Shown here: positions 21,892 through 32,243 of the stretch, piece after piece
Layout of the letters: each line of letters starts with the position of its first letter
How positions within the stretch are numbered: the stretch's first letter is position 1
Source of the DNA: Ustilago trichophora
Taxonomy: Eukaryota > Basidiomycota > Ustilaginomycetes > Ustilaginales > Ustilaginaceae
Assembly: GCA_900323505.1 (NCBI GenBank)
Contig: OOIN01000029.1
Location: forward strand, 310,001 to 374,000
DNA: 64,000 nucleotides
Direction of reading: 5' to 3'
The notes under the pieces: model-generated
Databases searched by the model: none
The model's input: only the letters and a program-made list of their open reading frames with translations
What the model was told of the DNA's origin: nothing
Translations under genes and position numbers: made by a program

Positions 21892-23559
21892 CTAATCATC
21901 ATCCCAATTAGGATTAGCCTTTGGCGCCTTAATACCAGCAGGTTTAGACATGATGATAGAGTCCACAGAAAGCACGCTAATGGCTGCACCTGTGGCGTAT
22001 CTAAGAGCCCAAGATTTGGCCGCCAGGACGTCGAAAATCTGAGATTGTTGGGTAGACATTGTCCCATCGGTTTCATTTTCAATGTCAACACCAACATCAG
22101 CACCGGATGCGTCAACGTGCTTTGCGTAGAGTCGCGAGACTACTTCGGTCGAGTCCAATCCAGCATTCTCTGCCAAGGTGCGCGGAATCACTTCGAGAGC
22201 CTCGCCGAATTTCTTGATCGAATGCTGGTTCAACCCGGGGGTCTTCTCGCCAAGATCAGCAATGCGTTTGGCCAACTCGAGTTCAGTTGCTCCTGCACCG
22301 GGAACAAGACGCGGATCGCGAGTCAGAGACTTGATCACATTGACTCCATCGTCAATCGCTCGTTCCACATCGTCAAGAAGGTTAGACGTAGCTCCTCGAA
22401 GTACGATGGTGCACATTTTGGGTTTGGCTTTTCCACCAGGTTGTCCTTCCTCCTGCTTGAAAACGGTGACGCGATCACCACCGATTTCGGTCGTCTCGAT
22501 CGAGTCGATCCATCCCGCCTCCTCCGGCAATGGCGCTCCCAATCGAGCCAAAGGTGTAGCTCCCAGCAACCTGCAGAGTCGACGAAGTTCAAACTTGGAC
22601 AAGATCTTGATGACCAGAATGCCAAATCGGTTCAGATAGTGCTGTGCAAGCTCTCCCACCTGCGACTGTGTAACGACGACTTTGACACCGGAATCGGCAA
22701 TCTCCTTAAAGTACTTTTCGAGCTGTTGCTCTTCTCCGCGGGAGAAACTGGAGAGTTCATCTGCGTTTTTGAGAAGCACGGTTCCCTTTGTTTCGGTCTG
22801 AGTGATGTCCATACCACAGGTGTAGACGCCGACCTTGGCAGCTTTGGCCTTCTTGATGACTCCTTCGGGTTCGCGTCCAAAGACCATACCACGGACGACC
22901 TTGGACTGCGACAGACTGCCACCCATGATCTTGACCACGCGGACGTTGTCAACGCTGAAATCGGCCAAGCTGTTCTTGGAGTTCTGAGGCAAGACCATAG
23001 AGACTGCCTCTGCGACGAGGGGAGCCAAGAGATCTTCGTTGCCGTACTGTTTCGATGCGAGGCAGGGCTTGAGGGCCAGTGCAAGGCTCTCGGTGGTGGG
23101 AGGGGTGGAGAGGGTAGCGACGGAGAGCTGCTCGAGTTCGGCAAGACACTTGTCACGTGCGATCTCGTAACCTTGCAAGATCTCGGATGGATGAAGACCC
23201 ATGGTGATCAGATATTCGGCCTTCTTCAAGAGCTCTCCAGCGAAGATGAGGACGAGGTTGGTGGAATCTCCCATCTCGGCCTCCTGCTGCTGGCTGGCCA
23301 TGACGAGCAACTTGGCTGCGGGATGAACGACGTCGAGCTCTCGAATGATGGTGGCAGCATCCGAGGTGACAAAGAGCCTCTCGAGATGGTTGATGACCAT
23401 CTTGTTGCGTCCATTGGGACCGAACGAGGTTCGTACAATCTCGGAAAGCTCGTTGACAGCCTGAATGTTGCGAAGGACGGCCTCCTCGATACCTTGGAAG
23501 TGCTTGTAGCCCTCCTTGAAGAGGTTGGGACCTCCGGCGCGTGGCACTTTCAACGACAT
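21892..23559 (-). CDS. CCT8: T-complex chaperonin subunit theta (CCT8)
   Basis: 555 residues from ATG at 23559 (MSLKVPRAGGPNLFKEGYKHF). This is one of eight paralogous subunits of the cytosolic TRiC/CCT ring that folds actin, tubulin and WD40 proteins. Theta identity follows from the N-terminal block (GPNLFKEG...EAVLRNIQAV), the nucleotide-binding SFGPNGRNKM, TSDAATIIRELDVVHPAAKL, and the C-terminal GVDIEN...DVLAAKSWALRYAT. The ATP-hydrolysis motif reads GDST at about 97-100 instead of the general GDGT, with the catalytic Asp98 kept. Single exon. A CT microsatellite (about 23789-23825) lies 230 bp upstream. Confidence 0.96.
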   Translation of the reverse strand: MSLKVPRAGGPNLFKEGYKHFQGIEEAVLRNIQAVNELSEIVRTSFGPNGRNKMVINHLERLFVTSDAATIIRELDVVHPAAKLLVMASQQQEAEMGDSTNLVLIFAGELLKKAEYLITMGLHPSEILQGYEIARDKCLAELEQLSVATLSTPPTTESLALALKPCLASKQYGNEDLLAPLVAEAVSMVLPQNSKNSLADFSVDNVRVVKIMGGSLSQSKVVRGMVFGREPEGVIKKAKAAKVGVYTCGMDITQTETKGTVLLKNADELSSFSRGEEQQLEKYFKEIADSGVKVVVTQSQVGELAQHYLNRFGILVIKILSKFELRRLCRLLGATPLARLGAPLPEEAGWIDSIETTEIGGDRVTVFKQEEGQPGGKAKPKMCTIVLRGATSNLLDDVERAIDDGVNVIKSLTRDPRLVPGAGATELELAKRIADLGEKTPGLNQHSIKKFGEALEVIPRTLAENAGLDSTEVVSRLYAKHVDASGADVGVDIENETDGTMSTQQSQIFDVLAAKSWALRYATGAAISVLSVDSIIMSKPAGIKAPKANPNWDDD

Positions 23560-23786
23560 GTTGTGTGCGAAAATATGAGCGAGAAGGTGTCGGTGATGTG
23601 GTAGTAAGAAAGCAGTCGGCCCATGAGAAGAACACACACACACGCTTTCAAGAAGAACAGCACAAAAAAGGCTGGTGCGCAACACTCGCAAAGCACTTTC
23701 TTACACACGCACACCACACACTACACGCTGCTGCTGCTGCTTCTGCTCAGTTGAATTGAAATTAATGTTACGCGCGACAATTTGTT

Positions 23787-23788
<2 letters not shown>

Positions 23789-23825
<37 letters not shown>
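23789..23825. repeat. CT microsatellite in the CCT8 promoter region
   Basis: About eighteen consecutive CT units. Similar CT/GA runs occur upstream of several genes in the window (about 2041, 19121, 31556, 54321). Confidence 0.85.
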
Positions 23826-23828
<3 letters not shown>

Positions 23829-24056
23829 GGCGAAAATTCACAGAGTGCCAATTCAGTCAATTCAGCCAATGCTCAGCGCGTTCTTCTTCCAGCTTCGATC
23901 GTCAATTTCTGGCGCTGTTTGTTCGAACTGATAACATAACAAGTGTTCTTGTTGCCAAAAAAAATTGAGGCGAGAACAAGCTTGTAGCGCAGACCCACAA
24001 ACGCCCTTTCAGAGAAGCGGTTCATCTGTCCATGCTGATTCTAAAAATATGGTATT

Positions 24057-26289
24057 CTACATACTCCTGACAGGCGGTCTTGCAGCATCTGGCTGGATGG
24101 TATAGCGCCAGAGTGTGGCATAGTTGGACGGTGTGCAGCCAGGGATGGACTTGAGCGCAGCCTGCAATAATTGAACGAGGTAAGGGAAAGGAGATAAGGC
24201 TTAGCAATTGATAACACTGAAAAGCGACAGAGGACGGCATTGAACGAGCTTTACTTACCAAAGACATCGGCCGCAGCAACTCTAGCTTCTCTCGCAGTTG
24301 CGAGTTGAGTCCAGGAACAGATGCAAAGTTGAACCCTTCCGGGAAACGGAGCTGCGTATCTTTGTTAAACGCTTCGATCTCTTGTGCCTGCCTCTCTAGG
24401 TGAGGCATGTATCTCGCCTCGATCTCTACTCTGTCCATCACCATTTCGCTTAAGCCCGCCAACTCAGGGATGACAGTCACAAGATCACGGATGCCTAGGT
24501 TTGGCTGCCTAAGCATGTCCAATCCGTTTCGCTCGTGTGAATCTCCAGAGCAGTGGAAACCGTGCTTCATCCACCCATGTGGACTCATCCGCTTCGCCCT
24601 CAGCAGAGCAAAAGCCTGATCCATGTCCGCCTGCATCGTGCACAAGCGTTGCCAACGTGTTTTGTCCACCGCAGATGCGTGTGCTGCACGTAGGAGCGGA
24701 GTGAGCCGTTTATCGGCATTGTCAGCCCGAAGTGTCATCCGATACTCGCTGCGAGAGCTAAACATTCGATACGGTTCTTCCACGCCTTGCATGACCAAGT
24801 CGTCAATCATCGTCCCGACGTATCCTGATGATCTGCCAATATCCAGTGGAGCAAAGCCGTTGGCTTTCAGACCGGCATTGATGCCAGCAATACAGCCTTG
24901 AGCCGCAGCTTCTTCGTAGCCTGTCGTACCGTTGATTTGACCAGCCATCCAAAGCCCCTCAATTCTTTTGGTCTCAAGGCTGTGGCGAAGCTCTCGTGGA
25001 TCCACGTGGTCGTACTCGACACCATACCCGGGTCGTATCATCTCGACGTTCTCGAGTCCTGGGATGCTGCGCAGCACTTGCTCCTGCAGTTCAGCTGGCA
25101 GAGTGCATGACAGTCCGTTTGGATACAGAATCGCACCATCCTCGGTACCGGGCAATCCTTCTGGCTCGAGCCACACCGGGTGGCTCTCCTTCTCCTTGAA
25201 ACGAATCACCTTGGATTCGATCGAGGGGCAGTAGCGTGGCCCTTTGACCGTCTCCTTGATATGGATCGACTTGTCCAGATTTTGTCGCACAGTGTCGTGG
25301 GTGAGACGTGTAGTGTGGGTACCCCAACACTCAACTTGACGAGATGGATCGATGTCGGGGGCATCATGGAGGAAAGAAAAGGCCGCTGGAGAAGCGTCAC
25401 CGCGAACAACCTCCAGTCTCGCATCGATTTCTCCCTCCGATTGCCATGGACTACCAAGCCGCACAGAGGAAACCGCGATCCTGGCGGGCGTGCCGGTCTT
25501 GAGCCGGCCAAGCTCGAAGCCGGCACGAGCAAGACTCTGGCTGAGACCGTCGGATGCAGGATCGTCATTGTTGGAAGGAAGAGGTAGCATACGTCCCGCT
25601 GGTCTCGACTCGAGTCCAAGATGAATGTGAGCAGACAGAAACGTGCCAGTGGCGAGAATCACTTGGCTGCAGCTGATTCTATCGCCATCCGATGTAGTAA
25701 CGCCTCGGACAACAGCCCTTGGCGCCTCGCCTTCCTTTTGCTTCTCAGAGCTGCAACTGCCGGCGTTCTTCGTCCAATCGAGCTGCAAACCATGCACATT
25801 GGCCTCGTGAATGGTCAAGTTCGGATAGTCTCGCAGCGCCTCTTGCATGTGACGTCGGTACAGAGACCGGTCGATCTGCGCCCTCGGTCCATGTACAGCA
25901 GGACCCTTGGACCTGTTGAGCATGCGGAACTGGATCCCCGCCCTGTCGCCGACTAGACCGCAAAGACCGCCGAGTGCGTCCACCTCGCGCACCAGGGTTC
26001 CTTTTCCTACGCCACCAAGACTGGGGTTGCAGCTCAGCTCTCCGACGCTCTGCTTGTTCGTCGTTACCAGAAGCGTGCGGGCGCCGGTACGAGCCGAGCC
26101 TGCTGCGGCTTCGATGCCCGCATGTCCAGCACCCACTACAACGACATCAAAGTGTAGGTCGGATCGGCTAGGCCCAGCAAGCGGAAGATCTTGTGACGCT
26201 GTGGCGAATCGTCTGCTTGCATGTCGAATCGTCCGTAGGCGGCCGGCGAAAGCAGACGAGTCCACCGCGCTAGCTCCACGCCACAACAT
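24057..26289 (-). CDS. MTO1: Mitochondrial tRNA uridine modification enzyme (GidA/MnmG family), one intron
   Basis: Exons 26289-24259 and 24161-24057 (intron 24258-24162, GTAAGT...TTGCAG) encode 711 residues. With the MSS1/GTPBP3 partner, MTO1/MnmG installs the carboxymethylaminomethyl group at the wobble uridine of mitochondrial tRNAs. Seen: an Arg-rich, acid-poor N-terminus (presequence-like), the FAD-binding [13 protein letters not shown] with GAGHAG at 53-58, [63 protein letters not shown] and [19 protein letters not shown], all MnmG landmarks. Without splicing the frame runs into an unrelated 80-residue tail. With it the protein ends ...[22 protein letters not shown]..., which fits the family C-terminus. 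The start MLWRGASAV is chosen over upstream in-frame codons because it begins the presequence. Confidence 0.94.
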
Positions 26290-26943
26290 GCTGTGAGTCG
26301 CACCAGACGATATGCGCTGTATATGAAATGATGAGAAAGAGAAAACAGATGGTTGAAGGAAAAGAACAGTTCCGCGGTTGACCGAACCAAAAAAAAAAAA
26401 GAAAAATCTGGGTTGAACCCTGAGAAGAAAGATCATCATGCACCATCTTACGACATTCCGCGGCCCGCTTTCTTGCTTTTTGCTGCCAACTTTTTCATCG
26501 GCGTTTTTGAAAAATTGGTTTTTAAGATACCGTACAGTACAGTACAGTACAGTACAGTACGACAAATCACACACCTATCACATTTCATTCTCTAAGCAGC
26601 ATAGAGATATCACACTTGCTTTCAATGACAAACTCATCATGGTGTATGATCATCAATGCATTGTCCGGTGTGCTTTGCGCATCAAACAGAATCAAACTCG
26701 GTCTGCAGCAAGCTTGAGATAAGAGAAACAAGAGACGGAAACTGGAACCGGCACTAAAAGAATACAAGATGGTAGACGGAAGTCATGCGAAAGGTACGAA
26801 GTAAGAAGACGAAAAAGGGTCCGATCGAAGAGCAGTGAGACGGTGCGAAGCAAGTCAGTCCAACAAGGTGTTCCAGGCATCTACGAGTCCAGCTCGGTGC
26901 TACAGCTATTTCCAGCAGTCGGAAAGGACGTTGTCCACCGACT
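26290..26943. other. Intergenic region upstream of MTO1
   Basis: This spacer contains an A12 tract near 26389-26400 and the strict 5-bp tandem array at 26532-26560. No gene is seen. Confidence 0.6.
26532..26560. repeat. Five-fold GTACA tandem array
   Basis: GTACA repeated five times and closed by GTAC, about 245-270 bp upstream of the MTO1 start. It is the most regular copy of the TACTGTACAGTA-related motif in the window. Confidence 0.8.
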
Positions 26944-29900
26944 TTAGCGACGTCGAAGGGGAGTGAGATCTTCGGTCTGCGCGCGCAGATGACCAGCACG
27001 CTTTAGTCGGTCAAAAGCTGCACGATTCGATGCGTCGTGAACAGGGGTGCGGATCATCGATGCTGGTCTTGGCGCCAATGGCGAGCCGCGGACCGAGCCT
27101 CGCTCAGATGTCGGGGCTGAAGCTGCGACATGGTGAGGTGCTCGCACGGGCAGACGAGAGGGTGTTCCACCTTGCGTGGTGGTTGAAAAGTTCGAGATAC
27201 GACTGCCTCTGTCAGACGTTGGAGCTTCAGACCTGGAGGCGACGGAAGGGGCGGTCGTTGTGGATGCGGCCGGAGGTGTCGAGGGACCTTCCTCTTGCAC
27301 AGTTGGAACGGGCTTGCGCGACTGCACAAACTGCTGGCTCGGCTTGCGAATGGCACTGTCAGCACTGCTTGAGGCCTTGGAGCCGATTCCCTCCAGAAGC
27401 GCCTGCGCCCATAGCGGGTTAGGTGGCACCTCGCTACCAATGATGTCTGAAATGACCTTGACCCATTGCGACTTTTCGGCCTCAGTATCGGCAAAGAACG
27501 TGATGCGCTCTCCATCAGCAAAGGTGATACGTAACGATCTGTCGACGTGGTAGTTGGCATCTGCATCCTCTTCATCTGCCAGCGTTGCAGCTGTGGCGTA
27601 CGAAGCCATCGTCTTCGACCTGCCCATCGCCTGGCTTGCAGCCGAAGGGAAGATCATCGAGCCTGCATTGACATGGTTGCCCAGCTCCTCGACACAGACT
27701 GCCTTGGACAGGTCAATCTTGACAGTGGGCTTCTTCGTCACAGCGTTGAAGCAGATCAGATGTTGACCTTGAGCCTGGACTGGACGACGTCGCCAGCTGG
27801 CACAATCGCCGCCCAACTGCGTCAAGGTGCCTTTCTGCCAAGGCTCGGCCCTGTGCCAAGCAGCGTTCTGCATTCCACGAATGCACTCGCCCAGATTCTC
27901 TGGAAGGCCATCGCGGGGAATGCTGGGGAGTGGCGGAAGGTAGAAGAGCTTGAGGCGAAGCGTGCCGCGCACCTTGCTGAGGTTCTGACGGAAGTCCTGG
28001 GACAGCATTGAGACATGGGAACGCGATGCGATGCTCGAAGGGCCCGAGATGCTACCTGTCGGGTTCGAGACACCGTGCACGGGAAGATCGAGTACCATGC
28101 ATCGAGCGAAACACTGGCTGGCGACTCGCTCAAAGATGACGCCAGTGCGACCGAATGCACCTTCGCGATTGATGTAACCAAGCATGGGTTCGGCTCGAGA
28201 GGCCTGCGCTGCGAGCTCAGCGGCGGCTTCGCGCTCCTGCTGCTCTCGCTTTGCCGCCTGCTTCTTGGGACTGGAAAAGAATCGGCTAAGGCCCTTGAGT
28301 GTTGGGCTGCCGTGTTCGCGTCTCGTAGGCGAAGAGGGACGGTGCGGCTCCACGAGATGAGCATCACGCTGTACGACCAGGGTCAAACTGAACTCAAGGT
28401 TCTTATGCTGGATCAACTCGAACTCTTGAGCAATTTTGCTGACGGCACCTCTACCAGATCGAAGGGGCACGGTAGCAGTCTTGACCATGTGAAGACCATT
28501 GTCGAGGATGCAGTGGAAAGAGGTGGGACGCGATGGCACGGGAAGGTCTGTGGGAGTGAACGAGTCGACCATGACGAAAACCTTGCCTGAAGCCTTGCGA
28601 GCATTCGAACTCTCACGAAGTTCGCGCATCTCCTTCTTGTATTCATTGATGTCACTGGGTCTGCGAAGCTTTTTCCACGCTTTACCATTGTCAACGTCGC
28701 CGGCCGTTGTCGAGTGGGTGACCTTGTCGTCGATGCCTTGGAAGGCACCACGGTCGTTGACATTGTAATTGGATTCGCCCTTCTGGTAGATGCGCGAGAG
28801 CTCTTTCTCCATGTTGCTCTGGAAGCCACCATCGATGGCTCGCTGCAGACTCACGTCGAGCATGGCTTTGCTCTTGGCAAGGTCGGCGCTGATGCTCTGG
28901 CGTGTGGGAAGCTCCAGTTGTTCTTCTTGAGGTTCGCTGCTCGTGTCCGTGACTGTCGAAGCGCTGCTTGTCTCGGCATCGACAGCTTCGGGAACAGCTG
29001 CAGTGAAAACGGGACGCGCATCACTGGTGCTCATGCTTCTCTTTCGACGACCTTTGCCGTTCTTGCTGCGGCGGCGAGCAATAATCTGATCGGCTTGCTG
29101 AGCAGGGGTCAAGTGCATTGGTGTTGAAGGTACTTGCTGTGCATCTTCAACTCCAGGAGCCGAGTCCTGCAGCATGTTGGAAAACAGCTCTCCACCATTA
29201 TCAGTCTCGATGGTGTCAAGTAGGGGCAACTGGATTGGTGCTTGCTCGTCCTTGTTGTGCTGAGGCAGCGGTTGGCTAAGTTGTGCCGTCTCCTTGAGCT
29301 CTGTGCCCAACAAGTCAAGAGGACTCTCGAGCTGATCGAGTTCTTTGACGGGGCTCGGAGGAGGGAGAGGCTTCACTTCGGTAGCCACGGGCTCGTTGGG
29401 CATCAGATGAAGCGGTGCACTTGGACGCGCTGCTGGCGTAGCGCGAGATGTGCCAGAGTCTTGGATCGAGGCCGTCAATGGGCCAGGCTCGCTGCCACGA
29501 GGCATTCGCTTCTGCTGGGAAGCATTGCGCTTCACGGTTGGGAGATCGGTCGAGATGGCTTGCTCTCGAGATTGCAGTTCCGACTTGGCCTGCTGGGCCT
29601 CAGTCTCGGCCTTTGCCTGTTCCTGCTGAAGCTTCTCCCTGGCTACGCGTTGCAAGATGGCATCGCGCGAGATGTGTGGTCTTCCTCGAACAGAACCATT
29701 CCTGCTCGTTGGCGGCGGGATGGGCGCAGCAGCGGGGACGATGTCAGGTTGAGTACGGCTTCGACTGAAGTCACCAAGGAAGGGCGTGTGAACGTCGACA
29801 TCTAGGCTGATTGGACTCCATGCTGGTAGCTGCGGCAAAGCGCCTTGGTCGAGGCAAGCAGGGTTGGTGCTGGTCTCGACGTGGGCTGATAGCGGTTCAG

Positions 29901-31221
29901 GGATTTGGTGGGTGCTAGCCTCGATCTGTCGAGTTCGTACACTAGGACTGTTGAGGATATCGTCGCGGAGAAGCTCGTCCATCATGCTGTCAACACGATC
30001 AGCGGCCGAGAGGCGTGCAAAGCTGTTCTCGCGGTCGGGACCGAAGTCAGGTTCGTCTGAGCACTGCTCGTGCACCGAGAGTTCCTGATCGGCAGAAAGG
30101 TCCTGGAGTTGGAGGCTGGCATCACCAGGAGTTGGGCTGGGTGGACCCTCAACGGAAGAGGTCTCGTGGCTATCGTGGGAGAGATCTGGCTCTGATTCGC
30201 CCGAAAGCATCTCGGCGGCGTCGTCCGACGAAGGGTGCGCATCATCATGGTTGACGACTTTGAGCTGGCGTGTGGGACCCTTGGCGGCTGCAGATGCATT
30301 GTCGCGCATCCAGAAGTCGACATCGTCCGAAGCGTGATCGTGTTCGTCGGTATCACGGAGGCTTTCAGCGTCGAAGCTGCTCTCCTTGTCGAATTCCTGC
30401 ACATCGAGGATCTCATCGAATGTGACGGTCTTTCTACGTTCCCTGCGAAGTGGACTTGGGATCTCGGATCTAGAGGCCTGCTCAGCGTGAGAGTTTTGTG
30501 GCGAGTCGTGCATGAAGCGTGGTCCGTGTAGCCTGTTAGAGACGAGAAGACCCTTGGATCCGGTGGCAGGGCTGCTTTGTGATGTTGGCGGAATGGCGGC
30601 GCGCGAAGTGGTGAGTGGAGAAGTAGGAGAGGCGATCTCGTCAGGATGACCATCTTGCTGACGGAAGACCGAGTTGCTGACGTAGTTGGACTGGTGAAGC
30701 CTGCCGAGGCTCTTTCGAGGCATCTTTCGCTGAGGACTCTTTGCAGCAGGCACAGTAGCGTAAAGGTTGAAAGGATTGCTGTTCTCTGCGTCTTCCAAGA
30801 CAGGAGGTGACTCTTTTTTGAGGCTGTGTGCGACAGCTTTGGGTGAATTTGAGATGCCGATGCCGAGTCCTACGGATGGAGAAGGGAGAGGTCTGCGGGA
30901 GGAAGAACCGATAGGAGAGTTGGTGAGGGAAGTAGGCTGGCTGCCGCCATCGATCTGCTTAAAGATGCTATTGGAAACAAGGCCATGTCCACGGAGCGAT
31001 TTGAAGTTTTGTGTAGCCTTTTTGGGGCTATGAAGCGAAGGATGCTCTTCGTTTGTGTTTTCGGGTGAAGATTGAGAGTACGAGACAGTGGTGCCTCGCT
31101 TTGCGGTTCTGAGTGGAGACCAGCCGTTGGAGCTTGCGCCCAAGATGGCTGCTGTTGTGGAAGGAGGTGTAGCGGCTGTGAGGGTACTGGTGGAACCAGC
31201 GTCTGTGTTGTGGTCGCTCAT
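26944..31221 (-). CDS. Bud4/anillin-like protein with C-terminal PH domain
   Basis: 1425 residues, single exon, ATG at 31221 (MSDHNTDAGSTS). Bud4 and anillin-related proteins (fission yeast Mid2) link septins to the cell cortex at the bud neck or septum. The first 830 residues are Ser/Pro-rich and disordered, with motifs such as RRERRKTVTFDEILDVQEFD and two copies of a VSNSIF/VSNSVFRQxDG element. The conserved part begins near 800 (MEKELSRIYQKGESNYNV), followed by an anillin-like C2-type region (FVMVDSFTPTDLPVPSRPTSF, KNLEFSLTLVVQRD) and a PH domain at about 1130-1262 ending in SQWVKVISDIIG. A disordered basic tail follows. In smuts, septin organisation controls budding-to-hypha morphology; that role here is inferred from the family. 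Confidence 0.88.
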   Translation of the reverse strand: MSDHNTDAGSTSTLTAATPPSTTAAILGASSNGWSPLRTAKRGTTVSYSQSSPENTNEEHPSLHSPKKATQNFKSLRGHGLVSNSIFKQIDGGSQPTSLTNSPIGSSSRRPLPSPSVGLGIGISNSPKAVAHSLKKESPPVLEDAENSNPFNLYATVPAAKSPQRKMPRKSLGRLHQSNYVSNSVFRQQDGHPDEIASPTSPLTTSRAAIPPTSQSSPATGSKGLLVSNRLHGPRFMHDSPQNSHAEQASRSEIPSPLRRERRKTVTFDEILDVQEFDKESSFDAESLRDTDEHDHASDDVDFWMRDNASAAAKGPTRQLKVVNHDDAHPSSDDAAEMLSGESEPDLSHDSHETSSVEGPPSPTPGDASLQLQDLSADQELSVHEQCSDEPDFGPDRENSFARLSAADRVDSMMDELLRDDILNSPSVRTRQIEASTHQIPEPLSAHVETSTNPACLDQGALPQLPAWSPISLDVDVHTPFLGDFSRSRTQPDIVPAAAPIPPPTSRNGSVRGRPHISRDAILQRVAREKLQQEQAKAETEAQQAKSELQSREQAISTDLPTVKRNASQQKRMPRGSEPGPLTASIQDSGTSRATPAARPSAPLHLMPNEPVATEVKPLPPPSPVKELDQLESPLDLLGTELKETAQLSQPLPQHNKDEQAPIQLPLLDTIETDNGGELFSNMLQDSAPGVEDAQQVPSTPMHLTPAQQADQIIARRRSKNGKGRRKRSMSTSDARPVFTAAVPEAVDAETSSASTVTDTSSEPQEEQLELPTRQSISADLAKSKAMLDVSLQRAIDGGFQSNMEKELSRIYQKGESNYNVNDRGAFQGIDDKVTHSTTAGDVDNGKAWKKLRRPSDINEYKKEMRELRESSNARKASGKVFVMVDSFTPTDLPVPSRPTSFHCILDNGLHMVKTATVPLRSGRGAVSKIAQEFELIQHKNLEFSLTLVVQRDAHLVEPHRPSSPTRREHGSPTLKGLSRFFSSPKKQAAKREQQEREAAAELAAQASRAEPMLGYINREGAFGRTGVIFERVASQCFARCMVLDLPVHGVSNPTGSISGPSSIASRSHVSMLSQDFRQNLSKVRGTLRLKLFYLPPLPSIPRDGLPENLGECIRGMQNAAWHRAEPWQKGTLTQLGGDCASWRRRPVQAQGQHLICFNAVTKKPTVKIDLSKAVCVEELGNHVNAGSMIFPSAASQAMGRSKTMASYATAATLADEEDADANYHVDRSLRITFADGERITFFADTEAEKSQWVKVISDIIGSEVPPNPLWAQALLEGIGSKASSSADSAIRKPSQQFVQSRKPVPTVQEEGPSTPPAASTTTAPSVASRSEAPTSDRGSRISNFSTTTQGGTPSRLPVRAPHHVAASAPTSERGSVRGSPLAPRPASMIRTPVHDASNRAAFDRLKRAGHLRAQTEDLTPLRRR

Positions 31222-31552
31222 TGCGCGACGATGTCAAGTGGTGTGTTTGTTCTTGGTGTAGAGTCAAGGTGTAGTGAAAACAGGAAGAAGAGAAATCGAG
31301 AAAGTGATGTCTGTGCGACTATTCTTTGCCAGAAGATGGATGGTGGAAAGGATGTCGTCGATAGATGGTGGTGTAGATGAAGATGAAGACAAGGCTGAGT
31401 TGGCTTCGGTATCGAACGGAGTGCTGTAACGAGGCTGTAACTGTACAACAGTAAATAGACGCCGCTTTGTTTTGAGAGAGAGCATCGGCTATTCCGACAG
31501 GCTGTACTGTAACAGCTGCATCTTTTTTTTTTTTTTTTTTTAGTAAAAAAGC

Positions 31553-31587
<35 letters not shown>

Positions 31588-32243
31588 GCCGTTACTCCAA
31601 AAATAAAAATGGAAAAATGCGCCAAGCTGTTCAACATCTACTGTACGCGCATCTTACTGTACCCCAAGTGGGCTCTTTCTTGATGGATTGATGGAGCTGA
31701 GTTGTGGCCTCTGTGCATGCGACCCTGCGCCTTTCTCATTTCCAATGCTCTTCAACAGTACTTTGGAGTTTCTCCGTGTCCGTGCGGGGATGAAGGATGA
31801 TGAATGCCGACTCAAAGAGCATTCACAAGATCCCGACACTACTTGTAGTGAGCTATCAGACATCCCGTGGAGCCGTCTTATGTTCCCGATCTTCAACCGT
31901 GGGAACACTCCATCGATCCAGCGCAGAACCATCTCGTCCTCCTCCTCTAAGATCACATTCGTTGCCAGCACATCATTCTCACCCGCACTTGGTCGCGATC
32001 CATCTCACTTATCACGATCAGAGTTCACTTAGTCAAACGTCACGCAAAGTGGTGTCACACAGTCACGTTAACGCGTCCGTGGAATTTTTCATCACGTGCT
32101 GGGTCTCAGCAATTTTTAACACTCGAGACAGAAGCCCATTTTTGGGGTCACAGGGCGGTCAAACCAGATCGTGATGCAATGCCACAGATTAAGCACATTG
32201 CATTGTACAGTAACTTACTGTACAGTGCAGTACAGTAGCAAAC
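31222..32243. other. Spacer upstream of the Bud4-like gene
   Basis: This spacer contains a CT repeat (about 31556-31588), a T19 tract (31523-31541), several TACTGTA/CTGTAC copies (about 31440, 31503, 31639-31662) and the palindrome cluster 32204-32237. No supported gene. Confidence 0.55.
32204..32237. promoter_or_regulatory. TACTGTACAGTA cluster at the 3' end of the Sld3-like gene
   Basis: TTGTACAGTAACTTACTGTACAG followed by TGCAGTACAGTAG, ending 6 bp from the Sld3-like stop codon. Confidence 0.5.

Noticed and set aside
21790..23604. 604-codon open frame on the plus strand opposite CCT8
   Set aside because: It mirrors the CCT8 gene. GC-ending codon use leaves few stops on the opposite strand, and the translated protein is low-complexity with no domain.
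24022..24256. Unspliced read-through C-terminus of MTO1
   Set aside because: It yields an unrelated tail; canonical GTAAGT and TTGCAG sites give a family-like end instead.
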